Assembly (NCBI RefSeq): GCF_023544445.1
Contig: NZ_JALPVJ010000008.1
Coordinates: 1-64,000 of the forward strand
Direction of reading: 5' to 3'
Length of the DNA stretch: 64,000 nucleotides
DNA from: Actinoplanes sp. M2I2
GTDB lineage: Bacteria > Actinomycetota > Actinomycetes > Mycobacteriales > Micromonosporaceae
Shown here: positions 33,470-41,931 of the stretch, in pieces
Layout: every line of letters begins with the position of its first letter
How positions within the stretch are numbered: position 1 is the stretch's first letter
Position numbers and translations under genes: made by a program
The notes under the pieces: generated by a model
What the model saw: only the letters and a program-made list of their open reading frames with translations
Told to the model about the DNA's origin: nothing
The model's database searches: none

Positions 33470-34269
33470 TCCTGCAGCCGTATGACGTGAACGTGCCTAA
33501 TGCCGCCCGCCGCTATAACTATTGGCTCGGCGGTAAGGATCACTACGCCGCTGACCGGGCGTCTGGGGATGTGGTGGCCGCGGTGTTCCCGGCGGTGCGG
33601 CAGGCGGCGCTGGCGAACCGGTTGTTCGTGCGCCGGGCGGTCACCTTCATGGCCCGCCGCGGCGTGACCCAGTTCTTGGACATCGGGTGCGGGCTGCCCG
33701 GGCTGCACAACACCCACCAGATCGCCCAGCGCATCAACCCGGCCACCCGGGTGGTGTACGCCGATAACGACCCGCTGGTGCTGGTCCACGGCCGGGCCCT
33801 GTTCGTCCCGCTATCCCGGCTGGGGGTGACCGCGGTGGTGCCGGCGGACCTGCGGGACCCGGCGGCGCTGCTGGCCGATCCCGGCCTGCACGACACTCTG
33901 GACCTGGGCCGGCCGGTCGGGGTGCTGCTCGGTGCGGTCCTGCACTACCTCGACGACAGCGATCACCCGCACAAAGCCGTCCAGCACCTGCTCGACGCCT
34001 TGCCGGCCGGGAGCTGGCTGGCCCTGACCCACGCCAGCGGGGACCTGCTCACCGAAGCCCAGGCCGCGCACGCCCACGTCACCATCGAAAGGTCCGGGAT
34101 TGCGGTGACGTTGCGGTCCCTCAACGACATCGCCGGGTTCCTGCCCGGCCTGGACCTGGTCGCACCCGGTCTGGTTGCGGTGCACCGGTGGCGGGCCGGT
34201 CGGCCCGCCGACACCCTGCTGGATGACACGCAGGTCGGCATCTACGGCGGCCTGGCCCGCAAGCCCTGA
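33466..34269 (+). CDS. SAM-dependent methyltransferase, DUF574 (PF04672-type)
   Basis: A 267-aa protein; GTG at 33466 overlaps the upstream stop by 4 bp (GTGA). It opens with the family signature 'VPNAARRYNYWLGGKDHYAA', then Rossmann motif I 'FLDIGCGLPGLHNTHQIA', motif II 'VVYADNDPLVLVHGRAL', and 'VLLGAVLHYLDDSDHP' as motif IV. Length is typical. DUF574 enzymes are almost restricted to actinomycetes, and their substrates are largely unknown. In this cluster it sits with a Cys-rich protein and a transporter, which suggests modification or handling of a small amine or peptide (inference). Confidence 0.9.
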   Translation: MILQPYDVNVPNAARRYNYWLGGKDHYAADRASGDVVAAVFPAVRQAALANRLFVRRAVTFMARRGVTQFLDIGCGLPGLHNTHQIAQRINPATRVVYADNDPLVLVHGRALFVPLSRLGVTAVVPADLRDPAALLADPGLHDTLDLGRPVGVLLGAVLHYLDDSDHPHKAVQHLLDALPAGSWLALTHASGDLLTEAQAAHAHVTIERSGIAVTLRSLNDIAGFLPGLDLVAPGLVAVHRWRAGRPADTLLDDTQVGIYGGLARKP

Positions 34270-34341
34270 CCACTGTCCATCGGCGGCGGCCGGCCGCATG
34301 CCCTGCCCGGGTGACTCATCAGACGGAAAGAAGGACGACCG

Positions 34342-35112
34342 GTGCTGCTTGCTGATTGCGCGTTGTGGGCGACGCAAGACCATCGCCACGGCGCGTTGCT
34401 GACCTCGGAGCATGCTGCGGGGCTGGTCATTGCTGCGGCCGCCCTCGCTGACCTGATCACCGCCGACGCCTTAGCCGTGACCGCCACCCGGGCGGCGGTG
34501 CTGTCGCCGCCCTGCGGTGAGCAAGTGCCGGTTCCGGTCGGATTCACCGGCGGGCGCGCCCCGGCCGTCACGATTCCCGGTGATCTTCGGCCGTGGTTCA
34601 CCGCTGCCCGGTGGCCCGGATCGCTGCGCCCCGCCGTGGACGACGCCGGCACCTGGCAACAGTGGCCGGGGGTCGACCCGCTCGGCGCGCAGATCCTGCA
34701 CCAGATCTTGCAGGACCCGGAGCTGGGACCGGGTGAGGTGATCGAGGGGCTGGCCGCCGGTATCCGGCACCGCGTCACCGACCGGCTGATCCGTACCGGC
34801 GCCGCTCGGGCCCACACGGTGCGGGGTTTGTGGTGGCGCCGGTCGGTGACCGTCGCGGTCGCCCCGCACCGTCAGCAGTGGATCGTGTTACCGCCGCTGG
34901 CCAACATCTACAACCGGCGGCCGTTGACTCACGGCCAACGGTTCTGGGCGCATCTGATCACCGCGAGCAGCCTCGGCCCCCTGGTCCTGGGCCATCTCCC
35001 GCCGGCCACCGTCACCCACGCCATCGGCGATCCCGCCGACCTGCACCCGGCCTACCAACCCCTGTTGAACACCGCGGTCACCCTGCTGCACCACATGGCT
35101 CTGGCCCGCTGA
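34342..35112 (+). CDS. GPP34/GOLPH3-like protein
   Basis: A 256-aa protein from GTG 34342 with gaagga upstream. The N-terminal helical part ('ALLTSEHAAGLVIAAAALAD', LITADALAV) and the central 'VIEGLAAGIRHRVTDRLIRT' followed by 'VLPPLANIYNRRPLTHGQRF' fit the layout of bacterial GPP34 (GOLPH3/Vps74-related) proteins, whose actinobacterial members are common but of unknown function. The eukaryotic relatives bind PI4P at membranes. The third gene from the end of the coupled set; co-directional with the permease. Confidence 0.5.
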   Translation: MLLADCALWATQDHRHGALLTSEHAAGLVIAAAALADLITADALAVTATRAAVLSPPCGEQVPVPVGFTGGRAPAVTIPGDLRPWFTAARWPGSLRPAVDDAGTWQQWPGVDPLGAQILHQILQDPELGPGEVIEGLAAGIRHRVTDRLIRTGAARAHTVRGLWWRRSVTVAVAPHRQQWIVLPPLANIYNRRPLTHGQRFWAHLITASSLGPLVLGHLPPATVTHAIGDPADLHPAYQPLLNTAVTLLHHMALAR

Positions 35113-35228
35113 CCCATCTGGTCCGCCGCCCTTGAGCGACCCCGTTCGTGGCGCGCCGGCAGCCGACGAACCCCTCGCTCTGCCCCTTTTGCTTCCGTCT
35201 GGCTTCTGCCCCTGAAAATGGGAGACCT

Positions 35229-36722
35229 GTGCCGTCTCGACCACCTCGCCTGCGCCAGCAAGCCGCGAAACACCGGCTCGGCGCACTGCGGCTCACCTTC
35301 TACGGCGTCGCCGCCGTCACCCCACTGACCATCATCATCGGCGCCATCCCCCTGGGGTTCGGCCAGCTCCACCAGATCGCCACCCCCGCCGGCTACCTCA
35401 TAGCCGCGGCCATCCTGGCCGTGTTCGCCACCGGGTTGGCCACCATGGCCCGGCACCTGGCCAACAGCGGCGCCTTCTACTCCTACGTCGCCGCCGGCCT
35501 CGGTAAACCCGCCGCCACCGCCGTCGCCCTGATCGCCCTGACCGCGTACACGACCATCCTGGTGGGCCTGTTCGGCGCGTTCGGCCCGGCCGCGCACCGG
35601 ACGGTCAACCCGGCCGGCACCGGCACCGTGTGGTGGACGCTGTGGGCCCTGGCCGGCTGGGCGGTGATCGCCGTACTGAGCCAGATCAAACTGCGCACCA
35701 ACGCGATCATCCTCGGCATCCTCGTCGCGGCCGAGATCGGCTACGTTCTGGCCATCGACCTGGTCCTGCTCGCCCACCCCGCCGACGGGGTCATCCGCTT
35801 CGACGCGATCAACCCGGCACCACTGCTGAACCCGGCCGGGATGGCGTCGCTGGTCGGGGCGATCACCGGGCTGATCGGCTTTGAAGTCCCCCTCGCGTTC
35901 GCCCTGGTCGCGATCAACCGGCGCACCACGGTGCGCCGCGCGATCGGCGCCATCCTGGCCATCACCGGCCTGCTCTACGCCAGCACCGGGCTGATCATGA
36001 GCATCACCGCCGGTCCCGACCGGATCATCGCCGTGGCCGAGCAGCACCCCGCCGACCTGTTCTTCCACCTCGCTGCGCCCCTGGTCCCGGCGTGGGTGAT
36101 TCAGCTGGGGACGGTGCTGTACGCGACCAGCCTGTTCGCCGCGATGCTCGCCATCGCCACCACCATCGCCCGTTACACCCTCACCCTGGCCCGCGAAGGC
36201 CTGCTGCCCAGCTGGCTGGCCATCACCCGCGACGACGAAGTCCCCGTCACCGCCGGCATCGCCCAATCAGCGATTACCCTGACCGCCCTGACCGTCGCCG
36301 GCGCGGCCGCCGTCGACCCCACCATGGACCTGTTCTTCTACGGCACCACCGCCGGCGGCCTCGGCGTACTGATCTGCATGACCATCACCGCGATCGCCGT
36401 CGTCACCTACTTCCACCGCCATCGCGACCAGCCGGAATCATGGTCACGTCGCCGGCTGGCACCGCTGGCGGCGGCCGTCCTGCTGGCCGCCGTCACCGTG
36501 CCCAGCATCGCCGTCTTCGGCGATCTCGTCGGCACGACCGACCCGGTCAAGGCCTGGACCCCACCAGCCGGCTACCTACTCATCGCTGTGATCGGCATCG
36601 GCTGGGCCCACCGAGTCCGTACCCGCAATCCGACGGCCTGGCACGCCATCGGCAACGGCGACCCGCAGCAATCGCAGCCGCAGGCCGCCTCCGGTACCCA
36701 GCCAACAGAGGTCTTCAGGTAG
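35229..36722 (+). CDS. APC-superfamily amino acid permease
   Basis: A 497-aa protein from GTG 35229 (ggagacc upstream). It has about 12 hydrophobic segments. Segment 1 'LTFYGVAAVTPLTIIIGAIP' and the later 'NSGAFYSYVAAGLGKPAATA' are typical APC signature regions, and 'FGEAR'-type discontinuous helices occur near 'LAREGLLPSWLA'. It transports an amino acid or polyamine across the inner membrane. Last gene of the cluster. A truncated copy with a stop and a frameshift is at 38917-39320. Confidence 0.88.
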   Translation: MPSRPPRLRQQAAKHRLGALRLTFYGVAAVTPLTIIIGAIPLGFGQLHQIATPAGYLIAAAILAVFATGLATMARHLANSGAFYSYVAAGLGKPAATAVALIALTAYTTILVGLFGAFGPAAHRTVNPAGTGTVWWTLWALAGWAVIAVLSQIKLRTNAIILGILVAAEIGYVLAIDLVLLAHPADGVIRFDAINPAPLLNPAGMASLVGAITGLIGFEVPLAFALVAINRRTTVRRAIGAILAITGLLYASTGLIMSITAGPDRIIAVAEQHPADLFFHLAAPLVPAWVIQLGTVLYATSLFAAMLAIATTIARYTLTLAREGLLPSWLAITRDDEVPVTAGIAQSAITLTALTVAGAAAVDPTMDLFFYGTTAGGLGVLICMTITAIAVVTYFHRHRDQPESWSRRRLAPLAAAVLLAAVTVPSIAVFGDLVGTTDPVKAWTPPAGYLLIAVIGIGWAHRVRTRNPTAWHAIGNGDPQQSQPQAASGTQPTEVFR

Positions 36723-37244
36723 GCGCCGAGCTGACGGCGGGTCAGCAAGGGGCGACTGGGACTGATCGGTCCTTGAAACTCGACTCTGGCAGGGCTCGGC
36801 GTCACGTTCTGTAAGACCGTCACCTCACCATGAGTTCTTTCATGCCAACCGAGCGGTAAACGCAAAGTGTGCACGGCTGCGTAGCAGAAACAGCATTGCT
36901 GCATGCCGTTAAATCCGCCCGTCGGATTCGCGCGGCCCGAGGAGGCGAGCTCGACGACCGGCCGGGTTCCGATGCCCGGCCCCCGACGCCGCGGCGCTCC
37001 ACCGGCTCCGCCAATCGATACGCCCAGCAGGCCGCGTCATATCCCGGCCCTCCGCGCCAATGTGCGGGAGACGGTGCCTGATCTAGCCGGGTCCTGAGCT
37101 CGTCATGCCATGGCAACGTCCTGCCTGGCTGCCCAGCAAGGGCCAGCCGGCCCCTGCGCGAGCTCGCGGCCGGAGTTGCTGGCGTCCGGTGATTCGCCGA
37201 CCAGTTCCTACATGTCCAAACACCACACTGCTCGATGGAGATCA
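36723..37244. other. 522-bp non-coding stretch
   Basis: Downstream of the permease and upstream of the lipoprotein. No gene recognised; the right end should carry the lipoprotein promoter. Confidence 0.45.
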
Positions 37245-37874
37245 ATGAAGATCCGTGTATTGCCCGTAGCTTCCGCCGCTCTGACTGTTGCGTTTCTGAC
37301 CTCGGCCTGCACGTCGAGCGACCCCCGCGCCGCGGCAGACGATCCAGCGGCTCCCGCCCCGGCCGCGGAACGCGCCCTCGACCAAACGAAAAAGCCGAAC
37401 GCCGACGATGAGGCAACCACCTACAAGACGCCGGCCGACCCGTGCGCTGCCATCGACGACACCGCGCTCAGCGCCGTCCTCGGGCCGGGAGGCAAGACCG
37501 AGAAAGGTGGCCTGGCTCCGGACGCCGGCCCGTTGACGGTCACGCATTGCGACCGGCCCTTCGGGCGAGGCGGTGCCCGGGTCGGCACGGCGATCGAACT
37601 CCAAATCGGTGACGCCGGCATCCCGATGGAGTCAATGTTCACCGGGGTACGCAAGGTCAAAGCTCAAACCGCCGAACTGACCGACGTGCCAGGACTCGGA
37701 CAAGGCGCGTACTCCTACGGCGAGTCAACCGGCCCCCACCTCGTTGCCTATGACGGCAACCTCTACATGACCGTAACGGTCTACGACCGCACCACCGCCG
37801 CCACACCCGGGAGCAAGATCGAGCAAGCCATGATTGAAACGGTCCGCGCAACCATGGCGAAGCTACGCGCATAG
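37245..37874 (+). CDS. DUF3558-like lipoprotein
   Basis: A 209-aa protein; ATG at 37245 with gatggag upstream. Lipobox 'TVAFLTSAC' (signal peptidase II type), an Asp/Pro/Ala linker, then a compact domain with 'DPCAAIDDTALSAVLGPGGK', 'VTHCDRPFG' and a C-terminal helix. The DPC...ID...LS.VLG start and the second Cys in a short strand match DUF3558-type actinobacterial lipoproteins. Membrane-anchored outside the cell; function unknown. A strong hairpin follows 10 bp after the stop. Confidence 0.75.
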   Translation: MKIRVLPVASAALTVAFLTSACTSSDPRAAADDPAAPAPAAERALDQTKKPNADDEATTYKTPADPCAAIDDTALSAVLGPGGKTEKGGLAPDAGPLTVTHCDRPFGRGGARVGTAIELQIGDAGIPMESMFTGVRKVKAQTAELTDVPGLGQGAYSYGESTGPHLVAYDGNLYMTVTVYDRTTAATPGSKIEQAMIETVRATMAKLRA

Positions 37875-37884
37875 CAGGCAACAG

Positions 37885-37926
37885 GCGCCGCGCCGACGAA
37901 ATGAGGCTTGACCGCCGGCGCGGCGC
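37885..37926. terminator. Terminator hairpin after the lipoprotein
   Basis: Perfect 11-bp arms gcgccgcgccg / cggcgcggcgc, loop 20 nt, starting 10 bp after the stop codon. No T-run. Confidence 0.55.
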
Positions 37927-38470
37927 TTCGTCTTCCATGCTGCCCCAGCACAGAAATGAGTCTGCCCCACAGCGGGCCGGCTCCAAGGTTGGCCGCGCAC
38001 AGAAGACGTGCCAAGCGCAGCGGCGATACCAAGGCCGGGCGAGCCGGTGCAGTGCGAGCCGAAGCTTCGGGCCAGGACCGCGTCGGACGCTGTGCTCGCT
38101 GCTGGATTGGCTGGTGGGAGACCCGCAAGAGATAGAGGGCCACACGATGACCTGAGGCAATCTGCAAGAGCGCACCAAGGAGGCGGCCGTGTTCGTCTGC
38201 GACCGGGTCCGCTCAAACTATCTCCGGATGGTGGTCCGAGGCTGATTGAGGCGTACCGGGCGAAAGCGTCGCAGATGAGTGACGGCGCGCTCGCTGTCGG
38301 CGAGGTCGCCAACTCGATGGCGGAGGCCCATGGTGGTTTCCGGAAGCCGTACACAACCGTTTCCCGGCGCGGTCGACCGGCATGATCGACCACGGCGGCC
38401 AATGTGCAATCCTCGGCTCCACGCTGACCTTCCAAGGTCAGATCCCGACGACGGAAGGAACACACTCTCT
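37927..38470. other. 544-bp stretch without a clear gene
   Basis: Includes a weak rightward frame ('RLIEAYRAKASQMSDGALAV' around 38240-38330) that might be a gene remnant. No start signals. The last 50 bp hold the ribosome binding site of the HhH-type gene. Confidence 0.4.
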
Positions 38471-38695
38471 ATGGCTATCTCCGCGAACCTCGACAAGGTC
38501 CTCGACAAGGCCTACGAGTCCAGCACGCTGGCCGAACTCGTCGACGCGCCGGTGTCCGCGCTCGCCGGAGTCAGCGAGGCCGACGCCGAGGCGTTGAAGA
38601 AGGCCTTCAACATCAAGACGATCGGCGACCTTGCCAGCAACAAGTACGTACGCGCGGCGACCGCGATCGTAGAGATCGCCGGCATCGCCAAGTAG
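38471..38695 (+). CDS. Small helix-hairpin-helix-like protein
   Basis: A 74-aa all-helical protein; ATG at 38471 after acggaaggaac. The core 'LVDAPVSALAGVSEADAEAL' followed by 'KKAFNIKTIGDLASNKYVRA' is a helix-hairpin-helix-like (L..L.GVS...A..L....I.T..DLA) unit, as in nucleic-acid-binding HhH domains, here stand-alone. Codon use is strongly biased, suggesting good expression. A terminator hairpin follows at 38748. Target unknown. Confidence 0.75.
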   Translation: MAISANLDKVLDKAYESSTLAELVDAPVSALAGVSEADAEALKKAFNIKTIGDLASNKYVRAATAIVEIAGIAK

Positions 38696-38747
38696 ACACG
38701 CCACTTGCCTCGTGAGTCTTCCCAGCGGAAACCTCACAGCTTGTGTA

Positions 38748-38777
38748 GCGGCGCCCGTCAAACCCGGCGGGCGCCGC
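38748..38777. terminator. Terminator hairpin after the small HhH-like gene
   Basis: Perfect 10-bp arms gcggcgcccg / cgggcgccgc with a 10-nt loop, 52 bp after the stop. Confidence 0.55.
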
Positions 38778-38916
38778 ACCCACGAACAGCAACGCCAACA
38801 GCTTGGAGTCAGCAAAGCCGACATCGGCCAGCGGAACTACCAGCGACAAAAGTCAGTTGCTCCGAGCGCTGCCTGGCGCGCCCCTGGGTCTTACGATGTT
38901 GCGCACCCAGCTGACG

Positions 38917-39320
38917 CCACAGGCCCGGCACCTGCGCCACAACGGCGCGTTCTACTCCTACTACGCCGCCAGCCTCGGCCGACCCGCCGCCACCGCCGTC
39001 GTCGTGCTCATCGCGCCGACCGCCTACACCACCAGCCTGGCCGGCCTGTCCGGCGCCCTCGGACCCGCCGCCGACTGCGCCGTCGACCCGGCCGGCGGTA
39101 GTACCACCTGGTGGCCGATGTGGGCGCTGACCGGCTGGGCCTGGATCGCCGCGCTGACCTAGCTCAAACTGGGCACCACGCCATCATCCTCGGCGCCCTG
39201 GTCGCCGCCGAGATCGGCTACGTGATCGCCCTCGACATCGTCCTGCTCACCCACCCCGCAGACCGGAGCATCCGGCTGGACCCATCAACCCGGTACCGCT
39301 GCTCAACCCGACCGGCATTG
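38917..39320 (+). pseudogene. Truncated, frameshifted copy of the APC permease
   Basis: Forward frames read 'HNGAFYSYYAASLGRPAATA', 'LTGWAWIAALT' then an in-frame TAG at 39160, and after a frameshift 'AIILGALVAAEIGYVIALDI'. These match residues of the intact permease at 35229-36722 ('NSGAFYSYVAAGLGKPAATA', 'LAGWAVIAVLSQ', 'AIILGILVAAEIGYVLAIDL') in order. Only about 130 of 497 residues remain. Confidence 0.85.
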
Positions 39321-39466
39321 AACTGGCCGAAGCCCTTGATGCGAACCCCGTAGACATCGGCGCCGGAACTTATGGAACGAGCCACGCCCATGATTAGCGG
39401 CGCTCCTTGTGCTCTCTGATAGCTGACGGACGCCTGCGTTATCGACCCGCCAGCGCCTTGGGCGCG

Positions 39467-39967
39467 TCAGTCGGTGACCCCCAGATGCAGCAGCCACACC
39501 CGCTCCTGATACTCGATCACCACGTCGAAATACGACGGCGCATACGGGTCACGGATCTCGACGGTCAGGGTCCAGCAGTCCGCATCCTCCGGCCAGAGCC
39601 GGCTCAGGAGGGCCACCGCCCAGTCCGCGAGGGACTCGGCCAGAAACCGCGGCGCCGTGCCCTGATCCCAGACGCCCGGCTGCCCCGATGGCAGGAACAT
39701 CGCGGGCAGCGCCTCGCGCACCAGCGGCCGCCAGGGCGGCGCAGGCGCCATGCGTGCGACGCGGCAGCGGCCGGGTAGCAGCGCGTTCACCGACGCCTCG
39801 ATGTTCTCGTCGATCAGCGGGCCGGTGTCGAGACTGAACTCGCACGCAAGGTACTTCTCTTCCAGGACGTCGGCCAGTACCAGAAGCGCGTGGTCGACCA
39901 TCTCGGGCACGGCGTCGATGCCAGCCGCCTGCCCCGCGGGCAACGATGACCAATCGAAGCTTGCCAC
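39467..39967 (-). CDS. Hypothetical immunity-type protein (intact member of a decayed family)
   Basis: A 166-aa protein starting at GTG 39967 (ggag 9 bp upstream). N-terminus 'VASFDWSSLPAGQAAGIDAV' then 'PEMVDHALLVLADVLEEKYL', acidic middle, and C-terminus 'WTLTVEIRDPYAPSYFDVVI' plus 'EYQERVWLLHLG'. Its size, acidity and lack of signal peptide fit a cytoplasmic immunity or antidote-type protein, but no family is recognised. Two remnants of the same family lie at 41464-41705 (N-terminal) and 43925-44135 (C-terminal), flanking the DUF6183-like gene. Confidence 0.55.
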   Translation of the reverse strand: MASFDWSSLPAGQAAGIDAVPEMVDHALLVLADVLEEKYLACEFSLDTGPLIDENIEASVNALLPGRCRVARMAPAPPWRPLVREALPAMFLPSGQPGVWDQGTAPRFLAESLADWAVALLSRLWPEDADCWTLTVEIRDPYAPSYFDVVIEYQERVWLLHLGVTD

Positions 39968-40462
39968 AGTGCCACGCTCCTTCAGCCGGATAGCCCGACA
40001 TGGTAGGGGCATTGGAGTTCCTCCGGCGACGACTACAGAAGCGCTGCGCGGTCGGACCCGCGGCGACCTCGAGGACGCCGAGGATATCCTCGCTCCGGTC
40101 AGGGCGGGTCCGCCGAGCCCAGGCCGGGCGGTGTTCCGACGAACCGCTGATGGCGGGCGTCTTGCGGGGCGTCAAGACGGTACGCCGCATTGCCCGTCGC
40201 AGCTTCGCCTTACTTTAAGCTGCGCAGGGTGCCAGGCGGTGGCTGATCTATCGCGAGGCTTCTCCCCAAGCGACAGGTGCCGCCTGGCCCGCCTCACCGT
40301 CCTGTCGTGAGGACCACGACCGGCCCCGGGCGCCATTCAGCACAGCTCCCGCTGATCGCGAACTGGCCGGAGCGGGAGTGGCGTGGCGCCACGTCCCGAT
40401 GCTGGTCAGACACCACAGTATTACGTAGCTGCCACGAACAGCTCTGTGCTGTGCTGTGATAC
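39968..40462. other. 495-bp stretch without a recognised gene
   Basis: Short frames only. Must hold divergent promoters for 39967 (leftward) and 40463 (rightward). Confidence 0.45.
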
Positions 40463-41065
40463 ATGGGCCTCGATTACGGAAGCTTCATCCTCGCGCTGGA
40501 CGCCGACTCCGTTAGGGCGATCCGCGCCGACGTCGAGCTGTGGTCAGCCGTCGAGGACTACCCGCCGTTCGGGCCGCAGCTCGGCGACGAGACCTTTCCC
40601 GCGTTCAGCTATCGGCTGCTGGACGAGGTGCCGATCGGCGACGGCTGGATCGAGCACTTCGGCGACCGCTCCTTCCGGCAGGCCGAATACCTGCTCGACC
40701 CGGTGACCTACCTGGAGACAACGTCATGGGAACAGCGCGAACGCACGACCGCCTACCAGATGATCTTCGGGCAGGAGCCGTTCGCGCACGAGGGCATGCA
40801 ACCGGGCCGCTGCAACTGGCGATGCTCCCGGTCGGCCTGGCTGGCCACGACAGCCCAGCGGATCGACACCTTGGGCGTCGCTGCCGCTCGCCGCAACTTC
40901 TCCGTAGCGCAGATGCTCGACCAAGGCGTCTATAAGGTGCACCCCGAAGACGTGGGCCACGACGACGAACGCTTCGCACAGATCCTCGCGAACCTGCGCG
41001 AGTTCGCCGAGCACTGCCGCCGCGTCGCCGACCAAGGCCTCGACCTCGTCATCAAGCTCGTCTGA
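40463..41065 (+). CDS. DUF1877-like hypothetical protein
   Basis: A 200-aa acidic protein. The start 'MGLDYGSFILALDADSVRAI', the middle 'DPVTYLETTSWEQRERTTAY' and the C-terminal helix 'FAEHCRRVADQGLDLVIKLV' fit the general outline of YfbM/DUF1877-type proteins, which are often found with immunity-type genes. The match is weak. No ribosome binding site is obvious before the ATG. Cytoplasmic. Confidence 0.45.
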   Translation: MGLDYGSFILALDADSVRAIRADVELWSAVEDYPPFGPQLGDETFPAFSYRLLDEVPIGDGWIEHFGDRSFRQAEYLLDPVTYLETTSWEQRERTTAYQMIFGQEPFAHEGMQPGRCNWRCSRSAWLATTAQRIDTLGVAAARRNFSVAQMLDQGVYKVHPEDVGHDDERFAQILANLREFAEHCRRVADQGLDLVIKLV

Positions 41066-41268
41066 GGGTGACTGCAGCTGATGTCAAGCCGCCCCGAGGC
41101 GCCGTCGTCCTTTGGGGTGGCCCTTCACTGCCGCGTGGCGACCCAAAGTCGCTATTGACTCATAGGTCGTGGCTACTAACGCTGACGACGTCCGAGGAGG
41201 GCATGGCACGACCAGGTAGCGGCATCACGTCTAGCGGGCGGTCACGCGCAGTCACGCTCTGCGACGTG

Positions 41269-41463
41269 CTACTTCCAGACTGCTGGTGTGACGTTTTTGG
41301 CGTACCACTTGTTGAGGTAGCCGGCAGTGGTCCCACTGTCGAAGCTGACTTGTACGAAGTGATCTTCTACCGATGCCACTGCCCAGATGACGTTGGCGAG
41401 CTTCGCATAGTCATCCTTCGAGACATTCTCATCCAGCTCAATGGTGATCTTACGATTTGCCAT
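41269..41463 (-). CDS. 64-aa conserved small protein, copy A
   Basis: Begins 'MANRKITIELDENVSKDDYA' and ends 'LNKWYAKNVTPAVWK'. It differs from copy B (47360-47554) at only three positions. ATG preceded by aagggag. The predicted fold is beta-alpha-beta-beta, like small single-domain regulators or antitoxins. Third-codon changes outnumber amino-acid changes between the copies, suggesting purifying selection. Upstream lies a 12-bp palindrome. Function unknown. Confidence 0.75.
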   Translation of the reverse strand: MANRKITIELDENVSKDDYAKLANVIWAVASVEDHFVQVSFDSGTTAGYLNKWYAKNVTPAVWK

Positions 41464-41705
41464 GCCGCTCCCTTGGAGTCGATCGCCATCATCGAGATGA
41501 TGGCGATGAGAATTTGCCCGTCAGTCAACCTCGGTAGCGTCCCACACCTGACCATCTCCAAGACCTGACATGGGCCAGCAAAGGGGAGGCAGGAGTCTTC
41601 CAGTAGGTCGGCCAGCAGCAGAAGCACGTTGTTGACCATTTCAGGGACGGCGCCGACGAGTGCTTTGTTCGTTGCCGACAGCGATCGCCAAACCGAAGCT
41701 GGCTA
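41464..41705 (-). pseudogene. Frameshifted N-terminal remnant of the 39467-39967 family
   Basis: Minus strand: 'VTVASFGLAIAVGNE' then, after a frameshift, 'LVGAVPEMVNNVLLLLADLL' and 'EDSCLPFAG', matching 'VASFDWSSLPAG...DAVPEM' and 'VDHALLVLADVLEEKYLACE' of the intact gene. The frame then runs on into the palindrome ahead of the 64-aa gene. C-terminal part missing. Confidence 0.65.
41482..41507. promoter_or_regulatory. Perfect 12-bp inverted repeat upstream of the 64-aa gene (copy A)
   Basis: atcgccatcatc-ga-gatgatggcgat, centred 31 bp upstream of the ATG of the 64-aa gene. Position and symmetry fit an operator for a dimeric repressor, possibly the 64-aa protein itself, or a 5'-UTR hairpin. 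Conserved at 11 bp per arm in copy B. Confidence 0.5.
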
Positions 41706-41931
41706 CGGTCACAGCTTCTTCAGCAGGACAGATCACCATGGTAAAGCGGTCGTATTCGTGTGGCCACGTGTCATAGATGCATAGCGCTGCTCGACCCAGC
41801 GGCGAACGGGACGACGCCGTCCCTGGTGGCCACCCGCGCGGCCCGAGCTCCGTGGTCGCGGCTACCGGGCCATGCTTGTGAGCAGTTGCGTGCTCGACGG
41901 GAGACCCGGGAGGCCCGCAGACTGCGTGCCC

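Larger units (their letters stand above)
41201..41571. repeat. Repeat cassette A (~370 bp, carries a 64-aa gene)
   Basis: Matches 47297-47667 at roughly nine bases in ten over its whole length and in the same orientation. It includes the small gene, its ribosome binding site, an upstream palindrome and the 5' flank. The repeat ends near 'gacat' on the right in both copies. Confidence 0.85.

Noticed and set aside
35052..36266. 404-aa minus-strand frame opposite the APC permease
   Set aside because: Composition (Gly/Asp/Gln-rich, no hydrophobic core) is that of a codon-bias shadow. The plus strand encodes a clear permease.
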